NCBI RefSeq assembly: GCF_003664035.1
Contig: NZ_RCCK01000011.1
Span: 496,001-560,000 of the forward strand
Reading direction: 5' to 3'
Length of the DNA: 64,000 bases
DNA from: Pedobacter alluvionis
GTDB lineage: Bacteria; Bacteroidota; Bacteroidia; Sphingobacteriales; Sphingobacteriaceae
Shown here: piece by piece, positions 1-9,309 of the stretch
How the letters are laid out: every line of letters starts with the position of its first letter
How positions within the stretch are numbered: the stretch's first letter is position 1
Made by a program: the position numbers and the translations under genes
Notes under the pieces: generated by a model
What the model was told of the DNA's origin: nothing
The model's database searches: none
What the model saw: the letters and a program-made list of their open reading frames with translations, nothing else

Positions 1-70
1 TCCAAATGTAATTATTCCTAATCAAGAAGTTGATTGGGTCGACTATGTAAAAAACTATAAAAGTAACTAA
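1..70 (+). CDS. C-terminal end of an unidentified upstream gene (partial)
   Basis: An open frame enters at base 2 and ends with TAA at 68-70. It gives a 22-residue tail that ends DYVKNYKSN and is too short to assign. The stop overlaps the ATG of the sensor kinase by one base (TAATG), so the two are probably co-transcribed and translationally coupled. Function unknown. Confidence 0.6.
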   Translation, partial: PNVIIPNQEVDWVDYVKNYKSN

Positions 71-1200
71 TGATAAAGCATAACTATAGAGTAGTTACAT
101 ATCACTTAATATTTTGGGTGATTTATATATTACTAAATAATATTTTGACGTATGCTCAAGATCCTAAAAGCTATATTTTCAATATTGGAGACATTTTTAT
201 CTTTCAAATTCCGAATATTTGTACTGTATATTTATGCATATTAGCATGTAGAAAATATACCAACCCGCTAAAACCATTTCCCTTGTTCTTAGGAATCACT
301 ATTGTTTTCGCGTTCTCTTACCTCCTATGGTATACTATGACTTATCATATTAGGCCCTATGTTAATGCGAATGGATCAACTCCACCCCCATTCAATTTTA
401 TAAATTACGGGGCAGCTGTACTTTTGGTTTTTATTCGGTATTCAATTATAGGTATCGGCTACCATTTTGCCTCTGAAGGAATTAAACGTGAACGAAAACT
501 GCGCCTCATTGAAAAAGAAAAACATGAAGCAGAATATGCCTTTCTCCGCGCACAGATTAATCCTCACTTTTTAAACAACACGCTGAATTTCTTTTTCGCA
601 AAATCGTTACCCTTATCTCAGGAGCTTGCCGATGGCATTATGACCCTCAGTAAAATTATGCGCTATTCCCTGGAAATGGATAAAGATGACCGCATGACCT
701 TAATAGACGAGGAAATTGAGCATATTAAAAATGTAATTAAAATTAATCAGCTTCGTTTCAATAACAAATTACAGATCGATTTTAATGTGAATGGTAAGAC
801 TGATAATGTAAGACTGATTCCATTAATTCTAATCACCATTGTAGAGAATATCTTAAAACATGGTGATTGCACAGATAAGTTGCACCCTGTTAAAATTACT
901 TTAAACATTAACGAAATCGATCATAACATCTGTCTAACCACCTGGAATAAAAAGAAAAATGGCCCTAAAGAACTGTCAAGTGGTATAGGTATGGAAAACA
1001 TAAAGAAAAGACTCGCAAATCATTACAAAAAAGGGGTTGCATTAAATATTAATGAAACCGAGATTGATTACAGTCTTGAATTAACTTTGCCTTACAATAA
1101 GGTTACTGATCACCAGGAAAAACCAAGCTCATTTGATAATTTAGGCTTTTTGGAACATTTCAAGATACCACAAATTAAACCTCAACCATATACCTCATGA
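70..1200 (+). CDS. LytS/YehU-type sensor histidine kinase
   Basis: Membrane sensor kinase of the His_kinase (PF06580) plus HATPase type, 376 aa. The first ~135 residues hold about four hydrophobic segments (roughly 10-26, 45-60, 70-90, 115-132) with no recognisable periplasmic sensor domain. The phospho-acceptor motif is AQINPHFLNN with His166. The ATP-binding N-box is around Asn260 (IVENILKHG) and a G-box, GIGMENIKKRL, lies near 305-315. The gene overlaps both neighbours (TAATG upstream, ATGA with the regulator downstream), so it forms a tight operon with the LytTR regulator, its presumed phosphotransfer partner. The signal sensed is not evident. Confidence 0.9.
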   Translation: MIKHNYRVVTYHLIFWVIYILLNNILTYAQDPKSYIFNIGDIFIFQIPNICTVYLCILACRKYTNPLKPFPLFLGITIVFAFSYLLWYTMTYHIRPYVNANGSTPPPFNFINYGAAVLLVFIRYSIIGIGYHFASEGIKRERKLRLIEKEKHEAEYAFLRAQINPHFLNNTLNFFFAKSLPLSQELADGIMTLSKIMRYSLEMDKDDRMTLIDEEIEHIKNVIKINQLRFNNKLQIDFNVNGKTDNVRLIPLILITIVENILKHGDCTDKLHPVKITLNINEIDHNICLTTWNKKKNGPKELSSGIGMENIKKRLANHYKKGVALNINETEIDYSLELTLPYNKVTDHQEKPSSFDNLGFLEHFKIPQIKPQPYTS

Positions 1201-1922
1201 TTAAGTGCATTATTGTTGATGACGAAGACCATGCCATTGAAGTAATACAACATTACCTGAAATCAGTTGCTGCCATACAGATCACCGCAACATTTATCAA
1301 TCCGATTGATGCATTAAGCTTTTTGAGTAGCAATCCGGTAGATCTCATTTTTTTAGATATTCATATGCCAGGAATATCAGGAATTGATTTTATCCAAACG
1401 ATGAATAACAAAGACGCACAGGTGATACTTACTACTGCCTATAAAGAGTTTGCTACCGCTGGTTTTGATCTTGATGTGGTTGATTATTTAGTTAAACCTA
1501 TCCCGCTGCCGCGTTTTTTACAAGCAATAAACAAGGCTCAAAAGATAATTCACTCTAAAAAAGCCAATATACCGGCTAAGCAGCAGGATGATGATTATTT
1601 TATGGTTAAAACAGAGGCTAAAGGTAAAATGCTTAAAATTAATATCGCTGAAATTGATTTTGTTGAAGGAATGAAAAATTATATCGCTTTTCACCATAAT
1701 GGGATGAGAACGCTTGCGCTCCTAACCATGAAGGATGTAGAGGAAAGATTACCCAAAACACAATTTATCCGGGTGCAGAAATCGTTTATAGTGGCACTTA
1801 ATAAAATCACTTCAATAGATGGGAACAGGATTATTTTAAAAGGTATTTCGGCTGAAATATTAATTGGCGAAACCTATCGGAGAGATTTTTTGGATATGAT
1901 GAAGCAAAAGCTGCTTTTATAA
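1197..1922 (+). CDS. LytTR-family response regulator
   Basis: Two-domain regulator of 241 aa. An N-terminal receiver (about 1-120) has acidic residues Asp8/Asp9, phospho-acceptor Asp54 in IFLDIHMPG and the conserved Lys100 in YLVKP. A C-terminal LytTR DNA-binding domain (about 133-238) carries IDFVEGMKNYIAFHH and the late FIRVQKSFIVAL motif. The start overlaps the kinase stop by four bases (ATGA), so the pair is translated together and is almost certainly cognate. Family members bind direct repeats upstream of their targets; the targets here are unknown. Confidence 0.92.
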   Translation: MIKCIIVDDEDHAIEVIQHYLKSVAAIQITATFINPIDALSFLSSNPVDLIFLDIHMPGISGIDFIQTMNNKDAQVILTTAYKEFATAGFDLDVVDYLVKPIPLPRFLQAINKAQKIIHSKKANIPAKQQDDDYFMVKTEAKGKMLKINIAEIDFVEGMKNYIAFHHNGMRTLALLTMKDVEERLPKTQFIRVQKSFIVALNKITSIDGNRIILKGISAEILIGETYRRDFLDMMKQKLLL

Positions 1923-1996
1923 CCAGAGTTTACAAATTCCTGCCGCCCTGTTAAAGTTGACAACTCTACCTGCAAAGCCTAACTACCCGGATTTTA

Positions 1997-2067
1997 ACCG
2001 CAACTTCTTTAAAATTATCTGCTCATTGGCTTAGGCCTTCAGACTTCTATCTAGGAACTGTTGCGGT
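1997..2067. repeat. Inverted repeat in the gap before the P5C dehydrogenase promoter
   Basis: ACCGCAAC at 1997-2004 is matched by GTTGCGGT at 2060-2067, a perfect 8-bp inverted repeat with a 55-base interior. It lies upstream of the promoter at 2105. It could be a weak structure from the end of the two-component operon or chance. No U-tract follows. Confidence 0.3.
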
Positions 2068-2104
2068 CAAACCTCTGCCCTATTTTCTTTACAGAATAAT
2101 AGAA

Positions 2105-2132
2105 TTGCCTACCCCAAAAAGCACTATCTTTG
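2105..2132 (+). promoter_or_regulatory. Bacteroidota-type promoter of the P5C dehydrogenase gene
   Basis: TTG at 2105-2107 (-33) is followed after 17 bases by TATCTTTG at 2125-2132, a perfect TAnnTTTG -7 box. The ATG lies 22 bases downstream, leaving a short leader. Confidence 0.78.
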
Positions 2133-2154
2133 CACAAATCATAAAAAATAAAAT

Positions 2155-3789
2155 ATGCTTAAAGGATTTTTTAACGTACCTACCCCGGTTAACGAGCCCA
2201 TTAACAGCTATGCGCCAGGTACAAAAGAACGTTCTCTTTTAAAGGAGGCTATTGCCGAAGCGCGTGCTAAACAATTGGATATTCCGATGTTTATTGGCGG
2301 ACAAGAGGTACATACTCAAAATAAAAAGAAAGTAGTAGCTCCACACGATCATCAACATGTACTGGCTACCTTTAGTTATGGCGATAAAAGCCATGTAAAA
2401 CAAGCCATAGATGCTGCTTTGGCTACCAAGGCAGATTGGGAAGCTTTAGCATGGGAACACAGAGCTGCTATTTTTATGAAAGCTGCTGATTTGTTTGCTA
2501 CAAAATACCGCTACCAAATTAATGCGGCAACCATGCTTGGGCAAAGTAAAAATGCTTATCAGGCTGAAATTGATGCTGCTTGCGAACTGGTAGATTTCTT
2601 GCGTTTTAACGTAAGTTATATGCAGGATATTTATGGCCAACAGCCGCCGGTATCGCCAAATGGTATGTGGAACAGAACAGAACAACGTCCTTTAGAGGGA
2701 TTTATATTTGCTTTAACACCTTTCAACTTTACCGCAATTGCTGGTAATTTACCTGCTTGTGTAGCCATGATGGGTAATGTGGTGGTGTGGAAACCTGCAG
2801 ATACCCAGGTTTATGCGGCTAATGTAATTATGAATGTTTTCCGCGAAGCAGGCTTACCTGACGGCGTAATTAATCTTATTTTTGCAGATGGTCCTGAAGT
2901 TGGCGATGTGGTTTTTAATCATCCTGATTTTGCAGGCATTCACTTTACAGGCTCAACAAAAGTTTTTCAGGAAATTTGGAAAACAATTGGAACAAACATC
3001 CATAAATACAAATCATATCCTCGCATCGTTGGCGAAACTGGTGGTAAAGATTTCATTCTGGTTCACCCAAGTGCAGATGTTGCTGCTTCGGTTACTGCAA
3101 TTGTGAGGGGGGCATTCGAATATCAGGGACAAAAATGTTCTGCGGCCAGCCGTACTTATATCCCAAAAAGTCTTTGGCCTGAGATTAAAAAATTAATGAT
3201 CAGAGATTTAGCTTCATTTAAGATGGGCGGAACTGAAGATTTCAGCAATTTTATTAATGCCGTTATTGATGAGCGTTCTTTCGATAAACTGGCTAAATAT
3301 ATCGATCAGGCTAAAAAAGATAAAGGTGTAGAAGTTATTGCCGGTGGCAACTATGATAAGAGCAAAGGTTATTTCATCGAGCCTACTGTTTTAGTGGTTG
3401 ATGATCCGAAATATACCACCATGTGTGAGGAACTTTTTGGCCCGGTATTATCTGTTTACGTATACGAAGATCAGGAATTTGACCAGATTTTAGAAATAAT
3501 CGACACCACTTCACCCTATGCCTTAACGGGAGCTATTTTATCACAAGATAGATATGCTATAGAAAAAGCCAGTTATGCCTTACGCAACTCAGCTGGTAAT
3601 TTTTACATTAACGACAAATGTACAGGTGCCGTAGTTGGGCAACAACCATTTGGTGGAGCAAGAGGATCAGGTACCAACGATAAAGCCGGGGCAATGATTA
3701 ATTTATTGCGTTGGGTTTCTCCACGTACCATTAAAGAAACTTTTAATCCCCCAACTGATTACCGTTATCCATTCTTAGCAGAAGATTAA
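2155..3789 (+). CDS. L-glutamate gamma-semialdehyde (1-pyrroline-5-carboxylate) dehydrogenase
   Basis: NAD-dependent aldehyde dehydrogenase of 544 aa that oxidises glutamate-5-semialdehyde to glutamate, the last step of proline (and arginine) catabolism. The aldehyde dehydrogenase fold is complete: FTGSTKVFQ cofactor motif near 264-272, GETGGKD with general base Glu294, and GQKCSAASR with nucleophile Cys328. Length and the N-terminal FNVPTPVNEPI segment fit the eukaryote-like single-domain P5CDH group rather than bifunctional PutA; no proline dehydrogenase is fused or adjacent. It is a single-gene unit between its own promoter and a strong terminator. Confidence 0.93.
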   Translation: MLKGFFNVPTPVNEPINSYAPGTKERSLLKEAIAEARAKQLDIPMFIGGQEVHTQNKKKVVAPHDHQHVLATFSYGDKSHVKQAIDAALATKADWEALAWEHRAAIFMKAADLFATKYRYQINAATMLGQSKNAYQAEIDAACELVDFLRFNVSYMQDIYGQQPPVSPNGMWNRTEQRPLEGFIFALTPFNFTAIAGNLPACVAMMGNVVVWKPADTQVYAANVIMNVFREAGLPDGVINLIFADGPEVGDVVFNHPDFAGIHFTGSTKVFQEIWKTIGTNIHKYKSYPRIVGETGGKDFILVHPSADVAASVTAIVRGAFEYQGQKCSAASRTYIPKSLWPEIKKLMIRDLASFKMGGTEDFSNFINAVIDERSFDKLAKYIDQAKKDKGVEVIAGGNYDKSKGYFIEPTVLVVDDPKYTTMCEELFGPVLSVYVYEDQEFDQILEIIDTTSPYALTGAILSQDRYAIEKASYALRNSAGNFYINDKCTGAVVGQQPFGGARGSGTNDKAGAMINLLRWVSPRTIKETFNPPTDYRYPFLAED

Positions 3790-3800
3790 TATTAAATACA

Positions 3801-3829
3801 AGGCCAGACATCATTGTCTGGCCTTTTTG
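3801..3829 (+). terminator. Intrinsic terminator of the P5C dehydrogenase gene
   Basis: AGGCCAGACA (3801-3810), loop TCAT, then TGTCTGGCCT (3815-3824) form a perfect 10-bp stem running into a T-tract. An ATG at 3814 lies inside the loop, which argues against the long version of the next reading frame. Confidence 0.93.
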
Positions 3830-3972
3830 ATGTGTATGATCCTCGTTTACAAATGGGATTGGGGAGAAAAGCGATTGCATCACATAAATTTATCAAAGAC
3901 ACGATCTACCAATTTAAAGATGTAAAACCAATCTTCTTTTTTACTGTTCTATATAATAGCTTAAATAAGACC

Positions 3973-4233
3973 ATGGAAAACAAAAAAGAAAACAACGAAA
4001 ATCTCGAAAATAAAGACATTGAAAATACTGCCGATAAAAGCAATATGCCCGATCAATTGGTACCCCGCCACCGCAGCAACGATAACGAAAAGAAAAATAC
4101 GGTAGAAAGCGATGCCGGTAACTTGGGTAGAAATTTTGGAAGAGGCGATTTTGGATCCGAAGAAGCCAGAGAAGATGCCGAAAAAGGCAATAAAGGTCAT
4201 GCCGGCAATATGCCGAACAGTACAGAAAAATGA
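3973..4233 (+). CDS. Small hydrophilic, highly charged protein
   Basis: Protein of 86 aa, rich in Asn, Glu, Lys and Asp, with no Cys, no membrane segment and no recognised domain. The ATG at 3973 is preferred because the upstream in-frame ATG at 3814 sits in the terminator loop of the preceding gene. Composition (ENKKENNENLENKD at the start, GRNFGRGDFG in the middle) suggests an intrinsically disordered, hydrophilin-like protein, similar in style to three others at 59283-60923. Function unknown. Confidence 0.6.
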   Translation: MENKKENNENLENKDIENTADKSNMPDQLVPRHRSNDNEKKNTVESDAGNLGRNFGRGDFGSEEAREDAEKGNKGHAGNMPNSTEK

Positions 4234-4262
4234 AAGCTCCCGATGTAAAACCGGAAGCTTTC
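4232..4262 (+). other. Hairpin overlapping the stop of the small hydrophilic gene
   Basis: GAAAGCTCCCG (4232-4242) pairs with CGGAAGCTTTC (4252-4262), 10 of 11 positions, around a 9-base loop. No T-tract follows, so it is more likely an mRNA 3'-end stabiliser than a complete terminator; a separate terminator follows at 4279. Confidence 0.45.
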
Positions 4263-4271
4263 CCTAACAAC

Positions 4272-4298
4272 TAAAAAATAACACCTATGGGGTGTTTT
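4272..4298. terminator. Probable bidirectional terminator between convergent genes
   Basis: ACACC and GGTGT (4281-4295) form a short stem with T-tracts on both sides: GTTTTAT on the plus strand and ATTTTTT on the minus strand. It lies between the small hydrophilic gene (plus) and carbonic anhydrase (minus) and overlaps the carbonic anhydrase stop codon. Confidence 0.65.
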
Positions 4299-4953
4299 AT
4301 CCTACCTTAAACGCAGGGGCAACATCATCAAGACAAGTACAAGTTACCTTCAGGTCTTTGATGATTCCTGTTTTCAGGCTATAAACCCAGGCATGTACAG
4401 CTAATTCCTGACCATTTGCCCAGGCACTTTGCACAATCGAAGTATTGGTTACATTTGCAGCGCCTTCAATGGCATTTAACTCTACTAAACGATCAAATCT
4501 CTGATCAGGATCCTTGATTGTAGCCATCTCGCGTTCGTGTGTCCGATACACATCGCGGATATTTCTTAACCAGTTGTCGATAATACCAACTTGTTTGTTA
4601 CCCAAAGCCGCTTTTACACCACCACAACCATAATGGCCACAAACAATAACGTGTTTAACCTTTAATACATTAACAGAATAATCCAGTACTGAAAGTAAAT
4701 TCATATCCGTATGCACAACCACATTGGCAATATTTCGATGTACAAAAATATCGCCCGGTTTAGTGTTTGTTATCTGGTTTGCAGGCACGCGGCTATCAGA
4801 GCAACCAATCCATAATACTGGTGGACTTTGACCTTCAGAAAGTTTATCGAAGAATGTAGGGTCGCTGTCTATTGTATCTTTAACCCAGTCTTTATTACCC
4901 TGTAATAAGTTCTCGTAAGTTATATCTTTTGTATCTAATGTTTTTGCGCACAT
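4297..4953 (-). CDS. can: Beta-class carbonic anhydrase
   Basis: Zinc enzyme of 218 aa interconverting CO2 and bicarbonate. All family signatures are present: CSDSRVP with zinc ligand Cys51 and the Asp53/Arg55 dyad, and GHYGCGG with ligands His107 and Cys110. Length is normal for a bacterial beta enzyme and there is no signal peptide, so it is cytosolic. The ATG lies two bases after the stop of the SulP transporter, so the two form an operon. Co-transcription suggests the transporter moves bicarbonate and the enzyme equilibrates it inside the cell. Confidence 0.95.
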   Translation of the reverse strand: MCAKTLDTKDITYENLLQGNKDWVKDTIDSDPTFFDKLSEGQSPPVLWIGCSDSRVPANQITNTKPGDIFVHRNIANVVVHTDMNLLSVLDYSVNVLKVKHVIVCGHYGCGGVKAALGNKQVGIIDNWLRNIRDVYRTHEREMATIKDPDQRFDRLVELNAIEGAANVTNTSIVQSAWANGQELAVHAWVYSLKTGIIKDLKVTCTCLDDVAPAFKVG

Positions 4954-4955
4954 AA

Positions 4956-6563
4956 CTATAATTTATTAATGTCTTCTTCTACTGTTATATTTAATTTTGG
5001 TACTGTGTAATGTTTTTGGATATTCTCCAAGGTTACGATAATACCTTTTGTATAAGCATTGTGTTTATAATTGTAAATGGTTTCCAATACATCAGGATCG
5101 ATATACCTGGCATTCGAACCATCAATAATTACATTTGTTTCTTTAGGGATATTCGTTAAAACTACCTGTATCGCTGCTTTATTTAAAAAAGAAACCTCTT
5201 CTGCTAGTTTAATCCTGATATTCTTTTTGTCGCCTTCGTTTGTAATTCTGTAAAAAAAGGGGTTGCGCATATTGGTACGTAATAAATAAAAAACCGAAAC
5301 CAACATACCCACAGCCACACCTTTTAACAGATCGGTAAATAATACCGCCAATACTGTAACCACAAATGGTACAAACTGATCCCAGCCTTTGTGGTACATG
5401 TGTTTAAATAAACTGATCCGGGTTAACTTGTATCCCGTTACCAAAAGAATTGCGGCCAAACACGATAATGGAATCATGTTAATTAATCCAGGGATAAACA
5501 AAAGTGAAAGCAATAACCAACAGCCATGAAAAATAGCCGACATCTTGGTTCTGCCACCAGCCCCTACATTTGCCGAACTCCGTACAATTACCGATGTCAT
5601 AGGCAAACCGCCCACCATACCACTGGTAATATTACCTAAACCCTGGGCAATTAACTCTCTGTTTGTTGGCGATACACGTTTAATCGGATCGATTTTATCT
5701 ACAGCCTCAATACTGAGTAAAGTTTCTAAACTCGCTACAACAGCAATGGTTATAGCCACTATATACACATTTTTATTGGCCAGCTGAGAAAAATCAGGGG
5801 TCGTAAATAGCCCCAAAAATTCGCCGAAACCATTTACTACCGGGATTTTCACCATCTGATCAGCACGTAAAGGATGATCTGTACCTGCAAAAAGTATAGT
5901 TCCCAGAACTCCTAAGGTTACCACCAATAACGGAGCAGGTACAACTGCCAGTTTTGGAAACTTAGGCCACAAAATCAGAATAGCTATTGATAATAGACTG
6001 ATAACTACCGCAGCCAGACTAAAATGGCCCATTGCTGCAGTGATCGCAGAAAAAGTATTTTCGTGATCTTGTTGAAAGAAACCTTCATCGCCAGTAAAAT
6101 CGGTATCAACGCCCAATGCATGCGGTAGTTGTTTTAAGATTAAAATCAGTCCGATGGCAGCAAGCATTCCTTCAATTACACTCGAAGGAAAGTAATTACC
6201 AATGGTTCCGGCTTTAACCAGGCCTAAAATCATCTGGAATACCCCTGCCAATACAACAGCAAGTAAAAATGTAGGATAGCTTCCTAATGAGGTTATTGCA
6301 CCTAAAACAATAACTGTTAAACCTGCTGCAGGGCCACTCACACTCAATTGCGAGCCGCTAAAAGAGGCTACGACTATCCCTCCGATAATACCTGTAATTA
6401 AACCGGCAAATAATGGCGCGCCTGAGGCTAGTGCAATACCTAAACATAATGGCAATGCTACTAAAAACACTACAATGCTTGCAGGTAAATCTTTCTTTAA
6501 ATTCTTTTTAAGAATATATTTCTTCACATCCGAGCCTGAAAAGGCCGGGTTAAACTTTTGCAT
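4956..6563 (-). CDS. SulP-family anion (probably bicarbonate) transporter
   Basis: Integral membrane protein of 535 aa with about a dozen hydrophobic segments from ~25 to ~425. SulP core sequences include SGPAAGLTVIVLGAI near 76-90 and the conserved AQGLGNITSGMVGGLP near 306-321. The last ~100 residues form a STAS-like cytosolic domain (FLNKAAIQVVLTNIP, VIIDGSNARYID). SulP proteins carry sulfate, bicarbonate or other anions; the adjacent carbonic anhydrase favours bicarbonate, which is an inference from context. Start chosen at the ATG before QKFNPAFSG; no strong promoter was found upstream. Confidence 0.9.
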   Translation of the reverse strand: MQKFNPAFSGSDVKKYILKKNLKKDLPASIVVFLVALPLCLGIALASGAPLFAGLITGIIGGIVVASFSGSQLSVSGPAAGLTVIVLGAITSLGSYPTFLLAVVLAGVFQMILGLVKAGTIGNYFPSSVIEGMLAAIGLILILKQLPHALGVDTDFTGDEGFFQQDHENTFSAITAAMGHFSLAAVVISLLSIAILILWPKFPKLAVVPAPLLVVTLGVLGTILFAGTDHPLRADQMVKIPVVNGFGEFLGLFTTPDFSQLANKNVYIVAITIAVVASLETLLSIEAVDKIDPIKRVSPTNRELIAQGLGNITSGMVGGLPMTSVIVRSSANVGAGGRTKMSAIFHGCWLLLSLLFIPGLINMIPLSCLAAILLVTGYKLTRISLFKHMYHKGWDQFVPFVVTVLAVLFTDLLKGVAVGMLVSVFYLLRTNMRNPFFYRITNEGDKKNIRIKLAEEVSFLNKAAIQVVLTNIPKETNVIIDGSNARYIDPDVLETIYNYKHNAYTKGIIVTLENIQKHYTVPKLNITVEEDINKL

Positions 6564-6714
6564 AACGATATAATTATCAGGTAAATTTTAACGAATAGAA
6601 TCGCGGGAGTAAAATCAAACTACAGAAAGTATAGTACTACATACTACATCATTTAAACATAGCAATAACATACAATACCATTGAGCAGGTAATTTTTACC
6701 CCAAATAATAAAGA

Positions 6715-7059
6715 CTAAATAAAGTTAGGCGGAGGTGTTGGAACAGTAGGATGATATGGGTCTACATATCTTTTAAAATGTTCTATAAAACTGCTCTTCA
6801 AAAAGAAATGGCTTGAAGAGAACTCGTAAGAAAAGATAGGATGATTAAGTTCTACAAGTTTAAAATCGGTAAATTTTGCGGTGTCTTTGGCGGTATCCTT
6901 CCCGCCATCATGCTCTAACTCAATTTGCATGATTACCGCATTCATAATTTCCTTGTCAATACTCGTACAAAATACCGGCGCACCAGATATACCCATCTTC
7001 GCCATGAAGATGAACATGAATGCGATAACGATTATATACTTGTATTTCCTTAAAAACAT
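6715..7059 (-). CDS. Hypothetical small secreted or membrane-anchored protein
   Basis: Unrecognised protein of 114 aa. An N-terminal basic stretch (FLRKYKY) and a hydrophobic segment (about 8-22) could be a signal peptide or anchor; the rest is polar with Phe- and His-rich stretches and a proline-rich C-terminus (HPTVPTPPPNFI). Its own -33/-7 promoter at 7096-7124 supports it being a real gene. It lies 151 bases upstream of the SulP gene on the same strand with no clear terminator between, so read-through is possible. Confidence 0.55.
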   Translation of the reverse strand: MFLRKYKYIIVIAFMFIFMAKMGISGAPVFCTSIDKEIMNAVIMQIELEHDGGKDTAKDTAKFTDFKLVELNHPIFSYEFSSSHFFLKSSFIEHFKRYVDPYHPTVPTPPPNFI

Positions 7060-7095
7060 CTACTGATTCTAATATCGTTTTAATACTAACGTCTA

Positions 7096-7124
7096 CAAAA
7101 ATAAACGGATAATTGGTTTTTCAA
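7096..7124 (-). promoter_or_regulatory. Bacteroidota-type promoter of the small secreted protein gene
   Basis: Read on the minus strand, TTG (7122-7124) is followed by 18 bases and TATTTTTG (7096-7103), a full TAnnTTTG -7 box. The ATG follows 36 bases later. Confidence 0.72.
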
Positions 7125-7677
7125 TACTTTAGGCTGTAAAAAAAATGTAATTTAAGTAAAATGCAGGCATCATTTAGGCAAAGACAGGTTTCTTTATAAG
7201 TTTTAAAAACGGTTTTTTCATTATTATCGGTCATTTCAGCCTTGCCACCTACTAAATCTTTTTAGGCAACATCAATTACCAAATTAACGTTAAACAAAGC
7301 CAAAAATGATACCGCTCCTTCAGTTTTTTTAACAAAAGCCTGTTGCAAACCACAAATTTTACCTATAGGCAGATGAAAGATTTGAGTATCGTGCACCAAA
7401 CCCAGGTTAAATAAACCCGATTGCCGGGAAGAGCTTCCGATCCTTCATCGGAACTCGTACCAAAAAGCGGGGCCAAACCCGCCAAAAGCAAAGAACCAAC
7501 CGTTTCCAAATATTTATAAAATGTTTTTTCTTTTTAGGAAATGAACGGTCAGTACTTCATAGGTACTGTAGTCCCGCCATTTGCTTTACTCAACATCGAG
7601 TGCTTTGATAAAATAATACCTCGCTTACCTTGCATTACCACCAGTAATTTTTAATTTTAAAATCTCATCGCATTGCA
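7125..7677. other. Gene-poor region with degenerate repeat-like sequence
   Basis: No supported gene. Reading the minus strand from about 7520 to 7264 gives a mostly open but interrupted frame with no family resemblance. Short hairpins occur: TTCCGAT/ATCGGAA (7435-7441 with 7447-7453) and GCGGG/CCCGC (7467-7471 with 7478-7482). Part of the region (7537-7583) matches a second locus at 24181-24228. No promoter for the carboxyltransferase gene was clear. It reads as a decayed mosaic of dispersed repeats. Confidence 0.5.
7537..7583 (-). repeat. Dispersed repeat, copy 1 (partner at 24181-24228)
   Basis: On the minus strand this segment contains AATGGCGGGACT, then an AAGTAC core, and ends with TTCATTTCC. 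The same order of elements occurs on the plus strand at 24181-24228 with scattered differences. Both copies are intergenic. Confidence 0.55.
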
Positions 7678-9219
7678 ATGGATAAAAAAATAGCATTACT
7701 CAAAGATAAAATCAACCAGGCCAATCTTGGTGGCGGACAGGCCCGTATCGACAGTCAGCATAAAAAAGGTAAACTTACCGCCCGCGAGCGGATCCATTTT
7801 TTAATGGATGAAGGCAGCTTCGAAGAAATTGGCATGATGGTAACCCACCGAAGCACCGACTTTGGCATGGAACGCGAAAAATACCTGGGCGATGGTGTGG
7901 TAACGGGTTATGGAACAATTAATGGCAGGTTAACCTATGTTTTCTCCCAGGATTTTACCGTTTTTGGCGGTTCACTTTCTGAAACCCATGCAGAGAAAAT
8001 TTGCAAGCTTATGGATATGGCCATGAAAAACGGAGCTCCGTTTATAGGGTTAAACGATAGTGGCGGTGCGCGTATCCAGGAAGGTGTTGTTTCTTTGGGC
8101 GGTTATGCCGATATCTTTTATAAAAATGTACAGGCTTCGGGGGTAATTCCACAGCTCTCGGCCATAATGGGTCCATGCGCAGGTGGAGCTGTTTATTCGC
8201 CAGCCATTACCGATTTTATTTTGATGGTAGAAAACACTTCTTATATGTTTGTTACCGGCCCAAATGTGGTTAAAACAGTAACACACGAAGAAGTAACGTC
8301 AGAAGAATTAGGAGGTGCCAGTACACATGCCACAAAATCAGGCGTTACCCATTTTGCCTGTGCCAATGAAATTGAGGCTATTAACCATGTAAAGAAACTG
8401 CTGAGTTACATGCCGCAAAATTGTGAAGAGATTGCCGGCCATTTACCTTACGAAGCAGTTGATGAAAGTCGGCCAGCACTCAATACTTTTATGCCCGAAA
8501 ATGCTTCACAGCCTTACGACATACGTGAAGTAATTGCTGCCGTGGCCGATAATGATAGTTTTTTAGAAGTACATGCCGCTTATGCAGAAAATATTGTGGT
8601 GGGTTTTGCCCGCCTTGCAGGGAGAAGTATCGGTATCGTAGCCAATCAGCCTGCTTATTTGGCAGGTGTTTTAGATAGCAATTCTTCTACCAAAGCCGCA
8701 CGTTTTGTCCGCTTTTGCGATTGCTTTAATATTCCATTATTGGTATTTGAAGATGTGCCGGGATTTTTACCAGGTACAGATCAGGAGTGGAATGGCATTA
8801 TCACCAATGGTGCAAAATTATTGTATGCGTTTAGTGAAGCCACTGTACCACGCATTACTGTAATTACCAGAAAGGCTTATGGTGGCGCTTATGATGTGAT
8901 GAATAGCAAACATATTGGTGCAGATATGAACTACGCCTGGCCAAGTGCAGAAATTGCAGTAATGGGTGCCAAAGGTGCCGCAGAAATTATTTTTAAACGG
9001 GAAATTTCTTCAGCAGAAAACCCTGAAGAAAAATGGCTGGAGAAAGAAAAACTATATTCAGATATCTTTGCCAATCCTTATCGTGCTGCAGAACGTGGTT
9101 TTGTGGACGAAGTGATTGAGCCAGCTCAAACCCGTATAAAGTTGATAAAAGCCTTTAAGATGTTGGAAAATAAGGTGGTGAATAATCCACAAAAAAAACA
9201 TGGAAATATACCTTTGTAG
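7678..9219 (+). CDS. Acyl-CoA carboxylase, carboxyltransferase (beta) subunit
   Basis: Biotin-dependent carboxyltransferase of 513 aa that moves the carboxyl group from carboxybiotin to an acyl-CoA (propionyl-CoA or methylmalonyl-CoA type). The tandem crotonase-like halves are both present: N-terminal [15 protein letters not shown] and [11 protein letters not shown] for the acyl-CoA site, and C-terminal [19 protein letters not shown] and [10 protein letters not shown] for the carboxybiotin site. Length matches PccB-like proteins. No biotin carboxylase or biotin carrier gene is adjacent, so the holoenzyme partners must lie elsewhere. The acyl-CoA specificity cannot be decided from sequence alone. 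Confidence 0.92.
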   Translation: MDKKIALLKDKINQANLGGGQARIDSQHKKGKLTARERIHFLMDEGSFEEIGMMVTHRSTDFGMEREKYLGDGVVTGYGTINGRLTYVFSQDFTVFGGSLSETHAEKICKLMDMAMKNGAPFIGLNDSGGARIQEGVVSLGGYADIFYKNVQASGVIPQLSAIMGPCAGGAVYSPAITDFILMVENTSYMFVTGPNVVKTVTHEEVTSEELGGASTHATKSGVTHFACANEIEAINHVKKLLSYMPQNCEEIAGHLPYEAVDESRPALNTFMPENASQPYDIREVIAAVADNDSFLEVHAAYAENIVVGFARLAGRSIGIVANQPAYLAGVLDSNSSTKAARFVRFCDCFNIPLLVFEDVPGFLPGTDQEWNGIITNGAKLLYAFSEATVPRITVITRKAYGGAYDVMNSKHIGADMNYAWPSAEIAVMGAKGAAEIIFKREISSAENPEEKWLEKEKLYSDIFANPYRAAERGFVDEVIEPAQTRIKLIKAFKMLENKVVNNPQKKHGNIPL

Positions 9220-9223
9220 AAAA

Positions 9224-9308
9224 TAGTCCATAGTCATTAGTCCATAGTCAGATAGTAATCAACTCGCCTCTTAAGACTCATGACTGTGGACCTCCGACTC
9301 AAGACTCA
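9224..9308. repeat. Short tandem and inverted repeats before the MFS gene
   Basis: TAGTCCATAGTCA occurs twice in tandem (9224-9236 and 9238-9250). GACTGTGGAC further right is a near inverted copy of GTCCATAGTC. This looks like a decayed palindromic intergenic element. It contains the in-frame ATG at 9280, so that start is probably false. Confidence 0.6.
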
Positions 9309-9309
9309 C

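Noticed and set aside
3814..3972. N-terminal extension of the small hydrophilic protein starting at 3814
   Set aside because: Its ATG lies in the loop of the perfect terminator of the preceding gene; the ATG at 3973 starts the typical charged sequence.
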